A stretch of DNA of 6,327 nucleotides. Source: Planctomycetaceae bacterium. GTDB lineage: Bacteria > Planctomycetota > Planctomycetia > Pirellulales > JAEUIK01. Under the pieces are notes generated by a model. It did no database searches, had not been told where the DNA came from, and worked only from the letters and a program-made list of their open reading frames with translations. Each line of letters begins with the position of its first letter. Position 1 is the first letter of the stretch. This document shows, in pieces, positions 1 to 6,248 of this stretch. The DNA is taken from contig WGDQ01000461.1 of the NCBI GenBank assembly GCA_015493185.1, positions 1 through 6,327 on the forward strand, in the 5' to 3' direction. The position numbers and the translations under genes are program-made.

Positions 1-137
1 GTTTCTGGCGCATTTACGGGCTGGGGTTGCCCGACGAGGTGCTGCGAAAAATTTATTACGAGAACGCCGTGCGGCTGATTCCCGGTGCGGCCGAAGCGCT
101 CGAAGCCTATCGCGCGCGAAGCGAAAAGGCCGGCTAA
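1..137 (+). CDS. C-terminal end of an amidohydrolase-family protein (partial)
   Basis: The gene runs in from the left edge; the reading frame begins at base 3 and ends at a TAA at 135-137, leaving 44 codons. The visible tail has the order Leu-Pro-Asp-Glu-Val-Leu...Lys-Ile-Tyr-Tyr-Glu-Asn-Ala-Val-Arg-Leu-Ile-Pro-Gly. This resembles the last helix of metal-dependent amidohydrolases of the Amidohydro_2 type (TIM-barrel hydrolases and decarboxylases), where an N-A-x-R-L motif commonly closes the domain. The metal-binding residues lie outside the window, so substrate and reaction cannot be stated. It converges with the minus-strand regulator ending at 499. The family call is by resemblance of a short tail only; the presence of a coding 3' end is much surer than its name. 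Confidence 0.6.
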   Translation, partial: FWRIYGLGLPDEVLRKIYYENAVRLIPGAAEALEAYRARSEKAG

Positions 138-498
138 TCGGCCCGGCTATCCGCGGCGGGGCAACGGCTCTTCAAGCGCGACTACGAAGCCGTCTGAAAT
201 GAAATGGGTCATGCCTTCGGCCCGAAGGCGGACCATCTGATAAAAACGATTCGCAACGATCGAGCCTGCTGAAAAAAACGGGAGACGATCCTTGCGGACT
301 TTCGCGGCCTGGCGACCTCTTGCGCTGTTCGATCAGGGGATCAGGGCCCAATGGTTGGCTTCAAAATACGGCGTGCGTCGAGGGCGTGCGAAGGAACGAG
401 AAAGAAGAGAAACGACGAGTCGGCCGCTTGCCGGGGGCGCGGCGACTGGTGGCCACGGGCAGGGCTTGCGACCGATCGACCAATCGCAACCGATCCGC
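138..498. other. Convergent intergenic spacer, no gene seen
   Basis: This is the 361-base gap between the 3' ends of the amidohydrolase-like gene and the regulator. It has short open frames on the plus strand (for example 292-513 and 320-598), but their translations are arginine-rich, resemble no family and run into the antisense of the regulator, so they are not called. It contains the stem-loop at 205-235 and an A7 run near 270-277, which reads as a T-run on the minus strand without a convincing stem before it. Confidence 0.6.
205..235. terminator. Stem-loop between convergent genes, possible bidirectional terminator
   Basis: A 7-bp perfect stem (GCCTTCG at 213-219 with CGAAGGC at 223-229, 3-base loop) is continued, after a small asymmetric internal loop, by GGTC (207-210) pairing with GACC (231-234). 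It lies about 70 bases past the stop of the plus-strand gene and about 265 bases past the stop of the minus-strand regulator. Read on the minus strand it is followed by a loosely T-rich CCCATTTCATTT. On the plus strand there is no T-run. The structure is seen directly; a terminator role is inferred. Confidence 0.4.
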
Positions 499-2121
499 TC
501 AGGCGTGGCGTGAGGAAAGGGTGGCGTGCGAGCTATCCCAGGGATCGAATTGGGCCTGCTCGGACTCGATCATATCGGCAAACCGGCTGACGAGATAGGC
601 GTCGAGCGAAGTGCCGGCCTGTTGCCGCAGGATATTGAGGGCATCGTTCGTGGAATGTGGCTCCCACCAGGCGCGGCCGTGGCGGATGTCGTCGAACAGG
701 CTGGTGATGGCCAGCATGCGGCTGCCGCGAGGAATGTTTTCGCCGGCTGGTTCGCCGCGCGAGCCGTCGTAGGCCTGGCCCGAGTGGCGAACGATGTCGA
801 TGAGCCGCTGGTTCGAGAAGCAACTGCCCAGGATGTCGACCGTGACCTCGCGATGCCGCTGGGCGATGGCGAACTCTTCTTCGGTAAGCTGGCCGGTTTT
901 GTTGAGAATTTCGTCGGGCAAGGCGAGTTTGCCCACATCGTGCAACAGGGCCGCAATTTCGAGCGTGAGCCGCTCCGCCGGATCGAGCTCGAGGAAATGG
1001 CCCAGCCGCGTGCAAAGCCGCGCCACTCGCTGGCTGTGTTCGACGGTGGACGGGTCGCGATGGTGCAGCACGGTGAGCAAGGTGTTGACGATGTGGTAGG
1101 GAATCAGTGCGGCCGAATCGGTGCGTGAGCTGTCGGTCTCGGGCATTTGCGATGCATTGTTGCCCAAGAGGGAGAGCGAAATTTCGATTTCTTCGTGTCG
1201 CACCACACGGTTGCGTCCGGTGCGTTTGGCGACCAGTAGGGCCTGGTCGGCGTGGTCGATGAGGGCTTCGACGCTGAGCGTGTTGAACGAACGGGCCGCC
1301 ACGCCGCAACTGACGGTGAACGAAAAGTTGGGGCTGATTTCCGGCAGCTCGATTTCGGCCACCAGTTGCCGCAGGCGATCAGCCATGTGTACGGCATCGT
1401 CGATCGCCGTGTTGGTCAGCAGCAAGCAGAACTCTTCGCCGCCGTAACGGCACAAGATGTCGGTGTCGCGGAAACGCTGCGTGAGCGTTTCGGCCAAACG
1501 GCAAATCACCGTATCGCCGGCCGCGTGACCATACGTATCGTTGATGCGCTTGAAGCGGTCGATGTCGAGCATCAGGCAAGAGAGCGGCAGCTTGTACCGT
1601 TCGGTGCGGCGCCACTCGCGTTGGGCGGCCTCGCGAAACGCGCGGCGGTTGAGCAGGCCGGTCATCGAGTCGGCGACGGCTAGCTTGGCCAACCGGTCGA
1701 TGCTCTCGTTGAGTTGCAGGTTCTTTTCCCGCAACGATTCTTGAAGCGTGACCACGCGCTGACCGGCCCGCACGCGCGGCAATACCTGCTGCGGGCGAAT
1801 CGGCTTGCTGATGAAATCGTCGGCCCCCGAGTCGAGCCCCTGCTGCTGATCTTCGCTGGCCGTAATGAGCAGAATGTAGGGATACCAGGGCAGATTGGCG
1901 CCACGGATGCGGCGGATCAGTTCCACCCCGTCGACCCGCGGCATGTACCAATCGGTGAGCACGATGGCCGGACGATGTTCCATCAGCTCTTGAAAAGCCT
2001 CTTCGCCATCGGCGGCTTCGAGGGTTTCGTAGCCGACGCGGGCAAGCAGCTTTTTCAAGAGACGACGAATGGCCGGATCGTCGTCCACAATCAGCACGCG
2101 TTCAGTCGGTCGTGAAGCCAA
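499..2121 (-). CDS. Response regulator: REC - GGDEF - degenerate HD-GYP
   Basis: A 540-residue cytoplasmic signalling protein predicted to make cyclic di-GMP under phosphorelay control. The receiver domain (about 8-125) has the acidic cluster D13-D15, phospho-acceptor D57, T87 and K106. A helical linker (about 126-147) leads to a GGDEF domain (about 148-308). That domain has D186-x-D-x-F-K-x-I-N194, D203, the active-site loop GGEEF at 227-231, and R218-x-x-D221 spaced as in the product-inhibition I-site, so cyclase activity looks intact. The C-terminal part (about 340-520) is an HD domain of HD-GYP descent: H362, H394-D395, K398 and H423 are present. The HHExxDGxGYP signature is lost, however: residues 447-449 are S-G-Q instead of H-H-E, and GYP is replaced near 455-457. 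Phosphodiesterase activity is therefore doubtful. The start is TTG, chosen because AGGAG (2129-2133) sits 7 bases before it and no ATG or GTG occurs upstream before an in-frame stop. No partner histidine kinase lies in the window. Confidence 0.93.
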   Translation of the reverse strand: MASRPTERVLIVDDDPAIRRLLKKLLARVGYETLEAADGEEAFQELMEHRPAIVLTDWYMPRVDGVELIRRIRGANLPWYPYILLITASEDQQQGLDSGADDFISKPIRPQQVLPRVRAGQRVVTLQESLREKNLQLNESIDRLAKLAVADSMTGLLNRRAFREAAQREWRRTERYKLPLSCLMLDIDRFKRINDTYGHAAGDTVICRLAETLTQRFRDTDILCRYGGEEFCLLLTNTAIDDAVHMADRLRQLVAEIELPEISPNFSFTVSCGVAARSFNTLSVEALIDHADQALLVAKRTGRNRVVRHEEIEISLSLLGNNASQMPETDSSRTDSAALIPYHIVNTLLTVLHHRDPSTVEHSQRVARLCTRLGHFLELDPAERLTLEIAALLHDVGKLALPDEILNKTGQLTEEEFAIAQRHREVTVDILGSCFSNQRLIDIVRHSGQAYDGSRGEPAGENIPRGSRMLAITSLFDDIRHGRAWWEPHSTNDALNILRQQAGTSLDAYLVSRFADMIESEQAQFDPWDSSHATLSSRHA

Positions 2122-2128
2122 AACAGCG

Positions 2129-2133
2129 CTCCT
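2129..2133 (-). promoter_or_regulatory. Shine-Dalgarno site fixing the TTG start of the REC-GGDEF-HD gene
   Basis: On the minus strand this reads AGGAG, 7 bases before the TTG at 2119-2121. It decides the start: the only other nearby candidate, the internal GTG at codon 9, would cut into the first beta strand of the receiver domain. A short stem-loop (ACTGG at 2138-2142 with CCAGT at 2152-2156) lies four bases upstream of the site. Confidence 0.7.
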
Positions 2134-2179
2134 GCAAACTGGTCGGATAGGCCAGTGCTGTTTGCTGGTCGGTGCTTGT

Positions 2180-2213
2180 ATCGTTTGGTGAAGTTAATCG
2201 TTTGGTGAAGCTA
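2180..2213. repeat. 17-bp tandem direct repeat upstream of the regulator
   Basis: ATCGTTTGGTGAAGTTA at 2180-2196 is followed immediately by ATCGTTTGGTGAAGCTA at 2197-2213, with one mismatch. The pair sits 59-92 bases upstream of the TTG start at 2121, in the promoter-proximal zone of the minus-strand gene. It could be a two-site operator for a DNA-binding regulator, or a simple slippage duplication. No convincing -10/-35 pair could be placed around it. Confidence 0.75.
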
Positions 2214-2873
2214 AGAGTCGAGCAGAGCCGTTCCGCAAGTGCCGCGTGCCGCGGGTTGGGCGGCGCTCGTTTCCGAAGCGACTACTGACTCGGACGCGGC
2301 ATGAACGCGGACCATCCCGCTGCCCGAAACATGCTCGGCTCGAACGGTTGCCATGTTACGATTGCCTAGGAAAAACTAGCTCACACACCGGCTTTCGGGG
2401 GAGGCGCCCGCATTTTTTTCGTTGCCCCCGCGCACCCCCCTTCGCCGTGAATCGGGAAGGGCGGACAACAGGCAGCCGAAGCACGCTTGCCGGTTTTGCC
2501 GGCGGAAGCGGCTTTTCCAACAATTCGGGACTGGCGGGCAAAAAAGATCGTGGCGCGGGCCAGAGCCAATCGTTATTCAGCCGAAGTGTAGCCCGCAAAA
2601 CCCACCACGCGGCCTCGGGCGGTGGCCGAAAAAGAACAGCCAACGCCCCAACCACCACAACAGGGAAGGACGTCGAGCGCGCATCTCAACCCTTCGCAAA
2701 CAGCGCACCGACATAGCGAGCCGAAAAACCGTTGCGATGCTGCACGCGCGATGGATGCGCGATGATCGATGGGTTTCCTAGCGGCGGGAAAGGTCGCGAA
2801 GCGCCAGCAGTACAGAGGGGGCTGCGTGAAGCAGGGGCACACGCATCAACCGATCGGAGAACAGCGGGCCGAT
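2214..2873. other. Gene-poor spacer between signal peptidase and regulator
   Basis: About 660 bases with no credible gene. Open frames exist (2246-2716 plus; 2356-2658 and 2573-2842 minus), but their products are compositionally random and resemble no family. Structures seen: a stem-loop at 2484-2510 (CGCTT-GCCGG / CCGGC-gg-AAGCG, 5-base loop); a T7 run at 2413-2419 preceded by a weak 4-bp stem (2396-2399 with 2407-2410); an A6 run near 2540 that reads as a minus-strand T6 after a 4-bp stem; and a direct repeat GCGCGATG near 2746-2764. Any of these could include the 3' end of the signal peptidase transcript, but none is a textbook terminator. Confidence 0.5.
2484..2510. other. Stem-loop in the spacer
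   Basis: GCCGG (2489-2493) pairs with CCGGC (2499-2503) around a TTTTG loop. CGCTT (2484-2488) pairs with AAGCG (2506-2510) outside a two-base bulge, giving 10 bp in total. It lacks a clear T-run on either strand, so it is recorded as a structure of unknown role. Confidence 0.4.
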
Positions 2874-4634
2874 TCAGCGGATGGCCCGCATGCGCCTGAA
2901 GTTGGGATAGAAGGGGAAATACACGGTGCGGTGGCCGACGGGAATGCCGATGCTCGCCTTTGCCGGCCAGGCATGGGGCCAGTAAACGAACAGCGCTTTG
3001 CCGAGAATTTGCTCGCGGCGCACCGAGCCATCGCCTCGCGCGGCCCAAACGCGGCTATCGCCGCTGTTGGGGCTGTTGTCGCCCAGAGCCAGATATTGGC
3101 CGTCGCGGAGTTCGTAGTTCATTGTGGCCAGTTGGTCGAAGGCGCCCCACCAACTGGGTGTCGACATGAACCGGGCCAGTTTTTGCCGCGTGATGTGGGG
3201 AAACAAGTAGGGATTGCGAACCTGATCGGTGAGCATGCCTTCGCCGTGCTGGAAACCGGCGATGTAGTAGGTATCGCGGAAGATGCGAACGTGCCGCACG
3301 GTGGCCCGACAGCCGCGGATGCCCAGGGCCACGGGCGAGAGGTCGTGCGGCGTGGGTCGCTGGGCGGGCAGACCTTCGTACGTGGTGGGGCGGTCGAACC
3401 GTAGCAGCCGATCGTTGAACCAAACGAGCAATTGATCGTCGAAATTGACCAGTGCAATGCGGTAGTTGCCCGGCCCGTGCGCGGAAGTTCGGGCCACAGG
3501 GTGGAAGTCGTCGCGCCCGTCGATCGTCAGATCGACCGTGCCCGACGCCACATCGAATCGGCAAACGAACCGCTGCCCGCCTTCGATTAGTTCCATGAGC
3601 AGTTGGCCCTGTTGATCGGGCACGTCCCATTCGCACTCGACGGCCAGATCGCCCACCCAGTGCAATCCAAGAAAGCCGATTCCCAACTGTTCCGGGCGCG
3701 TGCGGCGAATGGCCTCGGCCGTGAGGCCCGAGTTGTATTCGCAAAAGTCGGTGATCAACTGCGGGCGAGGAAAGGCGTAGTCGCGCGGCAACGGGCCTTG
3801 GCGAATCGCCTGCCAGTCGTCGATGTCGGGCACCAGGTGCCAGTAGCGAATCCAGGCGACCTCATCGCCGGGGGCACGAGCGGTGAACTGTCGCCGGTTG
3901 TCGGCAACCTGCCAGCGGGCCTCGGGCGGTGCATCGCCCTGCCAGTCGGGCTGCCAGCGAGCGGGCCAGCCGGCTTCGATCAACTGCGGGCTGACGAAAT
4001 CGGAGTCGAACACCGGCAGCCAGACGGCGCGGATTTTTTCTGGCGATTTGCGAACGATGGAAAACTGTTGCTCGCCCCGGTGGCGCACGTAAACATCGCC
4101 CCGCGCGATGCGCAGGGTTTCGTTTGGCAGGCCGACGAGCCGCTTGATGTAGTTTTCGTCGGAAACTTCGGGCTTGCGGAACACGGCCACGTCGAACCGT
4201 TTGGGATCGGCCAACGTGTAGGGTGCCCGTGTAACCCAGATGCGGTCGCCTTTGTAAGAGAGCACGTCGCGGCCGTCGGCGGCTTCGGCAGGATCGAGCG
4301 CCATGGGATAGCGGCACAGAGGACAAGTGGCCTGCACGACATCGTTGCCCGGCAGAGGAACTTCGGTGTGCGGATCGACCTCGACGCTAGCCCCCACGCG
4401 GTAGTGGAAGCCGCACGATCGGCATCGTAAATCTTTGTGCCGCCCAACAAGTGTGGGCCCCATAGAACCGGTGGGAATCTCGAAGGCCTGCGCTTCGAAC
4501 GTGCGGAACAAGAAGGCCAGGATCAGCGCCAGAACGATCGACTCGATCGTTTCGCGGAACCCGTTGGCCGAGATGTTGTGGTCGTCGGTCATTGCCGGCG
4601 AGGCGCTGTTCGAACTGGCATGGTGTGTGGCCAT
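2874..4634 (-). CDS. lepB: Signal peptidase I with zinc-ribbon and beta-sandwich insertions
   Basis: A membrane-bound serine protease that removes signal peptides from exported proteins. Numbered from the ATG at 4632-4634 (586 residues): one membrane segment at about 29-45 (ESIVLALILAFLFRTF); catalytic-serine box IPTGSMGPTL with S57; box C around FDVAVFRKP (147-155); catalytic-lysine box NYIKRLVGLPNE with K164; and box E, LALGDNSPNSGDSRVW, at about 515-530. Bacterial type I signal peptidases are usually much shorter (roughly 200-320 residues). Two insertions explain the size here: C71-x-x-C74...C104-x-x-C107, zinc-ribbon-like, between the Ser and Lys boxes; and about 320 residues between the Lys box and box E, partly beta-sandwich-like (about 320-453). 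No Shine-Dalgarno supports any start. The frame extends upstream to a GTG at 4745, but that extension is Phe-rich and comes from A/T-rich DNA that looks like promoter. A later ATG at 4590-4592 is also possible. All catalytic boxes are intact, so the enzyme is probably active. Confidence 0.93.
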   Translation of the reverse strand: MATHHASSNSASPAMTDDHNISANGFRETIESIVLALILAFLFRTFEAQAFEIPTGSMGPTLVGRHKDLRCRSCGFHYRVGASVEVDPHTEVPLPGNDVVQATCPLCRYPMALDPAEAADGRDVLSYKGDRIWVTRAPYTLADPKRFDVAVFRKPEVSDENYIKRLVGLPNETLRIARGDVYVRHRGEQQFSIVRKSPEKIRAVWLPVFDSDFVSPQLIEAGWPARWQPDWQGDAPPEARWQVADNRRQFTARAPGDEVAWIRYWHLVPDIDDWQAIRQGPLPRDYAFPRPQLITDFCEYNSGLTAEAIRRTRPEQLGIGFLGLHWVGDLAVECEWDVPDQQGQLLMELIEGGQRFVCRFDVASGTVDLTIDGRDDFHPVARTSAHGPGNYRIALVNFDDQLLVWFNDRLLRFDRPTTYEGLPAQRPTPHDLSPVALGIRGCRATVRHVRIFRDTYYIAGFQHGEGMLTDQVRNPYLFPHITRQKLARFMSTPSWWGAFDQLATMNYELRDGQYLALGDNSPNSGDSRVWAARGDGSVRREQILGKALFVYWPHAWPAKASIGIPVGHRTVYFPFYPNFRRMRAIR

Positions 4635-4659
4635 ATGCGGTGATGCGATGCCAAGATAT

Positions 4660-4752
4660 GCGACATGAAAAAATGAGGTGGTAAAAAAGCGGCAAAAAAA
4701 CAAAAAAGATGTCGCGACAAAAATAAAGATAAGTCGCGGTGTCACAAAAAAC
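4660..4752. promoter_or_regulatory. A/T-rich 5' flank of signal peptidase with TGTCGCGACA palindrome
   Basis: In otherwise GC-rich DNA this stretch carries repeated A-tracts of 5-7 bases (T-tracts on the minus strand), as expected for a promoter or curved upstream region. TGTCGCGACA at 4710-4719 is a perfect 10-bp palindrome. GTCGCG recurs at 4733-4738, exactly 22 bp on, about two helical turns, and is followed by GTGTCA. A further GCGACA lies at 4660-4665. This spacing suits paired binding of a dimeric regulator. I could not place a confident -35/-10 pair. The flank could serve both the signal peptidase (minus) and the tentative small gene at 4808 (plus). Confidence 0.4.
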
Positions 4753-4753
4753 G

Positions 4754-4785
4754 GTAGCGAGACGCAGAGGTTGTGAAAACGCTAC
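4754..4785. repeat. Inverted repeat upstream of the tentative small gene
   Basis: GTAGCG at 4754-4759 and CGCTAC at 4780-4785 are exact inverted copies 20 bases apart. Flanking ACGGT (4751-4755) and ACCGT (4789-4793) add a partial outer arm. It could fold in a leader RNA for the plus-strand gene or act as an operator. The role is unknown. Confidence 0.3.
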
Positions 4786-4807
4786 ATCACCGTGGGAAAA
4801 AACCGTT

Positions 4808-5092
4808 ATGCCGGGCAGTGGGCCGACCGACAAGCAATCTGTGGGCCGGTTGGCCGTGGTCGCCCTGTTTGTGCTGGCGGTGCGTCCGGCGGTGGTTGCG
4901 TGCTGCTGTTTCAGCGGGTCGCTACGTTTGCATGTCGCGCGGCCCGTGTGTTGGTCGCGTTTTGCGGCTTACCACCAAGCCGACAGGCCAAACGCCGAAC
5001 AAACAGTAAACGGCCGCTGCCACTCGGACAACGACCGTTTGGCGGAAAAAGACGACGATCGGCAAGGCCCAACCGGACGGCGCACCTGCTGA
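4808..5092 (+). CDS. Possible small cysteine-containing exported protein or lipoprotein (tentative)
   Basis: A 94-residue frame from ATG to TGA that I do not recognise. The N-terminus looks like a signal sequence: polar start with K9 and R14, hydrophobic core LAVVALFVLAV (15-25), then R-P-A-V-V-A-C with C32 placed like a lipobox cysteine. Cysteines are at 32, 33, 34, 48, 71 and 94; the C-terminal third is strongly acidic and polar. By hand count about 67 of 94 codons end in G or C, with first position about 67% and second about 55%, an order typical of real genes in GC-rich genomes. Against it: no clear Shine-Dalgarno (only GTGGGA about 12 bases upstream), no family resemblance and short length. 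It is divergent from the signal peptidase. An in-frame GTG at 4739 would add 23 residues but is less likely. Confidence 0.35.
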   Translation: MPGSGPTDKQSVGRLAVVALFVLAVRPAVVACCCFSGSLRLHVARPVCWSRFAAYHQADRPNAEQTVNGRCHSDNDRLAEKDDDRQGPTGRRTC

Positions 5093-5150
5093 AACACGGA
5101 CCGTCCTTTGTTTCCATTCATTCAGGTGCCAACCCGTCAGGCAGTAAAAG

Positions 5151-5223
5151 AGCGGGCGAAGGGACTCGAACCCTCGACATCCAGCTTGGGAAGCTAGCGC
5201 TCTACCAACTGAGCTACGCCCGC
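5151..5223 (-). tRNA. tRNA-Gly (anticodon CCC)
   Basis: On the minus strand the sequence folds as a complete cloverleaf. The acceptor stem GCGGGCG/CGCCCGC is perfect over 7 bp. The D-stem is GCTC/GAGC with loop AGTTGGTA. The anticodon stem CTAGC/GCTGG has loop TTCCCAA, placing CCC at 5188-5190. The T-arm is GAGGG-TTCGAGT-CCCTT. The discriminator base is T, as is common for bacterial glycine tRNAs. It decodes GGG. No 3' CCA is encoded (the DNA continues CTTTTAC), so the end must be added by CCA-adding enzyme. It stands alone, with no other tRNA in the window. Confidence 0.96.
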
Positions 5224-5732
5224 ACGAGCGGTGGGGCACGCGCCGTCGCGCGTGACGAGGGAGGCAGACTATGGCAACGCTCTGTATTGCGACGCTGCCC
5301 TCCTTACTTGAGAATATACTCCGTCGCCCGGCCGGATCGCAACAACCACGAAACTCCCGGAGCGGCACCGACTTGATTGACGACGTTCGGCGAATCGCCT
5401 AGATTCATGCGGTGGCTTGAGCGACGCGCGTTTTGTGAAGCACGCGCCTTTGCGGCGTTGGGCGGTTGCGGCAGGCGGCCTGCTGCGCGACGTGCAGGCT
5501 GGTTGGGTTGAGTAGCGGTGGCCTGATTGCCGCAGAACAGGGCACGACGCGCTTGTTTTCGAGGACGTCGGCGAGTGTTTTTCTTCACGTGGACCGTGGC
5601 GGTCGCGATGTAGCGTGCGGGGCGGATCGTGCCGAAGACGCGTGGCAGAATTGGCCCGAAATCGTTGCGATCGGGTGGAACGTAATTTCACGGCGAAAGA
5701 CCGCCGAATGCATGACCTGCGGATGAGTCCGA
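5224..5732. other. Intergenic region between tRNA-Gly and the ACT gene
   Basis: About 510 bases holding the candidate tRNA promoter and otherwise no well-supported gene. The longest candidate is a 94-codon minus-strand frame from GTG at 5588 to TAA at 5304, giving a very basic Arg/Ala/Gln/Pro-rich peptide. Its third-position GC (about 58% by hand count) is no higher than its first two positions, which argues against coding, and its end overlaps the candidate promoter. Small stem-loops occur at 5426-5447 (GCGCGT/ACGCGC) and 5691-5706 (CGGCG/CGCCG), the latter 27 bases before the ACT gene. Confidence 0.5.
5313..5342 (-). promoter_or_regulatory. Candidate sigma-70-type promoter for tRNA-Gly
   Basis: On the minus strand TTGCGA (5337-5342) and TATATT (5313-5318) are separated by 18 bases, close to housekeeping -35/-10 spacing. 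Transcription would begin near 5306 and give a leader of about 80 bases before the tRNA. A TAAGGAGG sequence lies in that leader but has no start codon at a usable distance. Assignment is by motif and position only. Confidence 0.4.
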
Positions 5733-6233
5733 ATGAGCATCGGCGACGAAACGGGTACTGACTATTCGACGATGCGCGGACGCAACTATCCGAGCATTCG
5801 CCAGTTCACCGTTTTTCTGGAAAACCGCGTGGGCCAGCTTCGCGAAGTGGTGCGCCGCTTCGAGGGCAGCAAGGTACGGATCGTGGCCCTGTCGATCGTC
5901 GATTCGGCCGAGTGCGCGTTCGTGCGGTTTCTGCTCAGCCACCCGGAGCAGGGGCGCGAGATTCTGGAGCGCGCCGGCCTGCCGCTGATCGAAAGCGATC
6001 TGATCGGCGTAGAGCTGCCCGACGATCCGCAGCCGCTGTTGAAGATTTGCACGGCCCTGCTCCAGGCCGAAGTGAACATCATTCAGGCCTATCCGTTGCT
6101 GCTGCGTCCGCACGGCAAGCCAGCCGTGGCAATTATGGTGGACAATATCGAGATGGCCATGGAAACGCTGGCAGCCCGCGATTTCACGATGATTACCGAA
6201 GGCGATCTCAGCAGCGACGAGCACGACGAGTGA
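5733..6233 (+). CDS. Tandem ACT-domain protein
   Basis: A 166-residue soluble protein built of two ACT modules and no enzyme domain. The first (about 22-90) opens with a beta strand and the typical L-E-N-R-V-G-Q-L turn into a helix (residues 29-36), where ACT domains bind small ligands at a conserved Gly. The second (about 92-157) starts at I-G-V-E-L-P and has the helix P-Q-P-L-L-K-I-C-T-A-L-L followed by V-N-I-I-Q-A-Y. Stand-alone tandem ACT proteins (COG4747-like) are thought to sense amino acids or related small molecules; the ligand is not readable here. The tail is acidic (SSDEHDE). The start is the ATG at 5733: an in-frame ATG at 5712 is cut off by TGA at 5724, and the ATG at 5772 would still keep both domains. 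There is no clear Shine-Dalgarno. It is probably monocistronic, as a hairpin follows. Confidence 0.88.
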   Translation: MSIGDETGTDYSTMRGRNYPSIRQFTVFLENRVGQLREVVRRFEGSKVRIVALSIVDSAECAFVRFLLSHPEQGREILERAGLPLIESDLIGVELPDDPQPLLKICTALLQAEVNIIQAYPLLLRPHGKPAVAIMVDNIEMAMETLAARDFTMITEGDLSSDEHDE

Positions 6234-6248
6234 TCGGGGAATCGTCCG

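Noticed and set aside
526..1128. Plus-strand 200-codon frame
   Set aside because: It lies entirely antisense to the REC-GGDEF-HD gene; long antisense frames are common in GC-rich coding DNA.
2246..2716. Plus-strand 156-codon frame in the spacer
   Set aside because: The product is low-complexity Arg/Ser/Gly/Thr-rich with no domain pattern and no ribosome binding site.
2740..2775. GCGCGATG repeats as a CRISPR-like or operator array
   Set aside because: There are only two 8-base copies, with no regular spacer.
3603..4430. Plus-strand 275-codon frame
   Set aside because: It is antisense to the signal peptidase, whose catalytic motifs are unmistakable in the other strand.
4922..5368. Minus-strand 148-codon frame containing the peptide GRSSVGRALASQAGCRGFESL
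   Set aside because: This peptide is the well-known false translation of a tRNA-Gly gene; the frame crosses the tRNA at 5151-5223.
5304..5588. Minus-strand 94-codon basic frame starting at GTG
   Set aside because: Third-position GC is lower than first-position GC by hand count, there is no family resemblance, and its end overlaps the candidate tRNA promoter. It remains possible but is not supported.
5661..5690. TTGCGA...TAATTT as a promoter of the ACT gene
   Set aside because: The spacer is only 12 bases, too short for a housekeeping promoter.
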